Positions 62,560 through 64,000 of a DNA stretch of 64,000 bases are shown here, one piece after another. Position numbers and translations under genes: made by a program. Position 1 is the stretch's first letter. Every line of letters begins with the position of its first letter. The notes below the pieces were generated by a model. It was not told where the DNA came from, did no database searches, and saw only the letters and a list, made by a program, of their open reading frames with translations. The stretch comes from Haemaphysalis longicornis (taxonomy: Eukaryota; Arthropoda; Arachnida; Ixodida; Ixodidae), in the NCBI GenBank assembly GCA_013339765.2, contig JABSTR010000966.1:124001-188000 (forward strand), given 5' to 3'.

Positions 62560-64000
62560 ACACTAGGCTAGCACCGCCCAAGCTAGCACCGATCAATCGT
62601 ATTCTGTCTGAGCCGATTGCGATCAAGTCGACTGTCAGACAAGGCTGCCCCCTGTCACCGTTGCTGTTTGCATTGTACCTTGAGCCTCTTTGTCTCAGCA
62701 TTCATCAGTCAAAGAGTGAAAGGTTTTTGCTTACAATCGTGCAAAGTTAAGGTGCTTGCTTATGCAGATGATATAGCGTATTTTTGCGCTGACAAAAGGA
62801 GTGTCCAGGAAGCCCTTACAGTGACTAAGCAGTTCTGCGATGTGTCTGGAGCGGATGTTAATATGGGAAAATCTAAAGGATTTTGGATCGGACAATGGGG
62901 AACAAAACCATCCAGATTCGCTGGTATTATTTGGGATAGCGCCCCACTTCAGTACCTCGGCGTGCCGTTACAAGAAATACGGAACACAGGGCCTCATTGG
63001 TCATCAGCGCTCACGCAAGTTAAGCGCGCATCGCAGGCATGGAATGGGCGAGACCTCTCTGTGTTTGCACGTGCAAGAGTGTGTAACGTCTTCCTTGCCA
63101 CAAAGCTCCTTTATGTGCTTCAAGTGCTTCACTGTGCGCGAGCAAAAGTTCAGGCCCTACATAGAGTTTTTGCAACATTTGTGTGGGGCTCTCAATGGGA
63201 ATCTATGCGCAGGGACAACTTGTTTCTTCCTTTAAAGGCAGGGGGTGTTGGGCTCATGCATTTGTTTGTGCACCAACTTGTGCCTCGTTTTTTCTTCTAA
63301 AAGTTGCTTGATCACCCACTTTTACTAACTGTACTTCAGCAGCGCATAAGTTTCCATTTGCCTTTTTTGCTTGTATGTACGGGCGATGTCAATACGAAGC
63401 CTCCATGGTGATTTCTCAAAGAGGTCGTGGAGTCATTTAACTTTCTTACCGCGCGGTTTTCCTTGGAATATCTGTTCAGCATGTCAAGAAAAACTATGAC
63501 GAACACTCTTATTGAAAGTCTATTCCCGGTGCCTGTTTATCGCCAGCCTTACTTAGGCCACCAGAAAAGCAATGTTTTAAAACGCGTAATGAGCATGTGT
63601 ATCCCGCCAGATGCAAAAACATTTTTCTTCAAGCTTCATTCTTCCACACTCCCAGTTAAGACATGGCTGCGCGAAGAAGGAATGTCTGTTCCTTGGTCGG
63701 ACAATTGCCGCCTCTATAATCAACCAGAGACAATTGATCATTGTTTTGTGTTGTGCCGGGACGCTGTGTTTTCTGGGATGTTTTGCAGCGGACACTAAAA
63801 AAGGACATTGACATCACCCCGTACACCACTCGCTTCCTGCCATTTGAAGATGTTAATCGGGTGCCATATGACGTTTTCGTTCTCCTAGGATTGTTTAGCT
63901 TGTGGAAGTGCCGCATGACTGATCGGCATGCGGAACCCCCTAGGCCGACCAAGTGCATTTTTAGGGAACAGGCGGCGTTGGTGCGGAGCGTTTATGCTGC
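62560..64000 (+). pseudogene. L1/Tx1-like LINE, 5'-truncated, running off the window
   Basis: Starts with ILSEPIAIKSTVRQGCPLSP, then changes frame near 62710 to VKVLAYADDIAYFCADKRSV, QYLGVPLQEI and RVCNVFLATKLLYVLQ (stop 63298-63300). Further pieces in other frames are SLFPVPVYRQPY, TFFFKLHSSTLPVKTWL, CRLYNQPETIDHCFVLC and ITPYTTRFLPFEDVNRVPYD, reaching the end of the window. It is the same family as 32687-34856 and has several frame breaks. Confidence 0.85.

Overview
The window looks like nuclear DNA of a hard tick (Ixodidae). The grounds are three near-identical tRNA-derived SINEs resembling the ixodid Ruka family, RNase H-bearing LINE proteins of the kind often labelled 'tick transposon', an arthropod-style prolyl 4-hydroxylase gene split by a TE-filled intron, and no sign of prokaryotic gene packing. 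The species cannot be named from the sequence. No rRNA gene, functional tRNA gene or CRISPR array was seen.

The one recognisable host gene is a collagen-type prolyl 4-hydroxylase alpha subunit on the + strand. Exon 1 (1769-2760) carries a signal peptide, the N-terminal and peptide-binding domains and the start of the catalytic domain. A 6-kb intron (2761-8733) follows, then a terminal exon (8734-9231) with the iron- and 2-oxoglutarate-binding residues and a poly(A) signal. The splice sites join in phase 0, but exon 1 has one frame break near 2340. The intron holds a 2-kb TTAA-flanked DNA transposon, LINE 3' ends, and a possible unrelated exon on the opposite strand (6244-6406).

The rest is mostly nested transposons. 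Main blocks: a LINE interrupted by a pogo-like element (10405-12235); a foldback-type element whose inverted ends are arrays of a 17-bp near-palindrome (15127-18095), holding a SINE; a full-length I-like LINE with an 11-bp target duplication and Gag and Pol in one frame (20386-25796); a minus-strand LINE remnant (27833-29007); a second TTAA-flanked transposon carrying an L1/Tx1-like LINE with a 17-bp target duplication (31865-35692); a Jockey/CR1-like LINE with a SINE inserted in it (41735-45607); a second I-like LINE in which ORF1 and ORF2 overlap by ATGA (47818-52170); a cluster of LINE 3' ends joined by (CT)n tracts (53309-54470); another Jockey/CR1-like LINE (54772-57618); a Tigger-like internally deleted element (60331-61182); and an L1/Tx1-like LINE running off the right edge (62560-64000), next to a diverged terminus of the foldback family.

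How the parts relate: autonomous LINEs could supply reverse transcriptase to the SINEs, and the DNA transposons here all look non-autonomous. The nesting gives relative ages: SINE inside Jockey/CR1-like LINE, L1-like LINE and a 355-bp repeat inside separate copies of the TTAA family, and pogo-like element inside an older LINE. Long intervals between blocks (9281-10404, 12236-15117, 18105-20374, 25808-27832, 35697-36632, 57890-60120) show no gene I can support.
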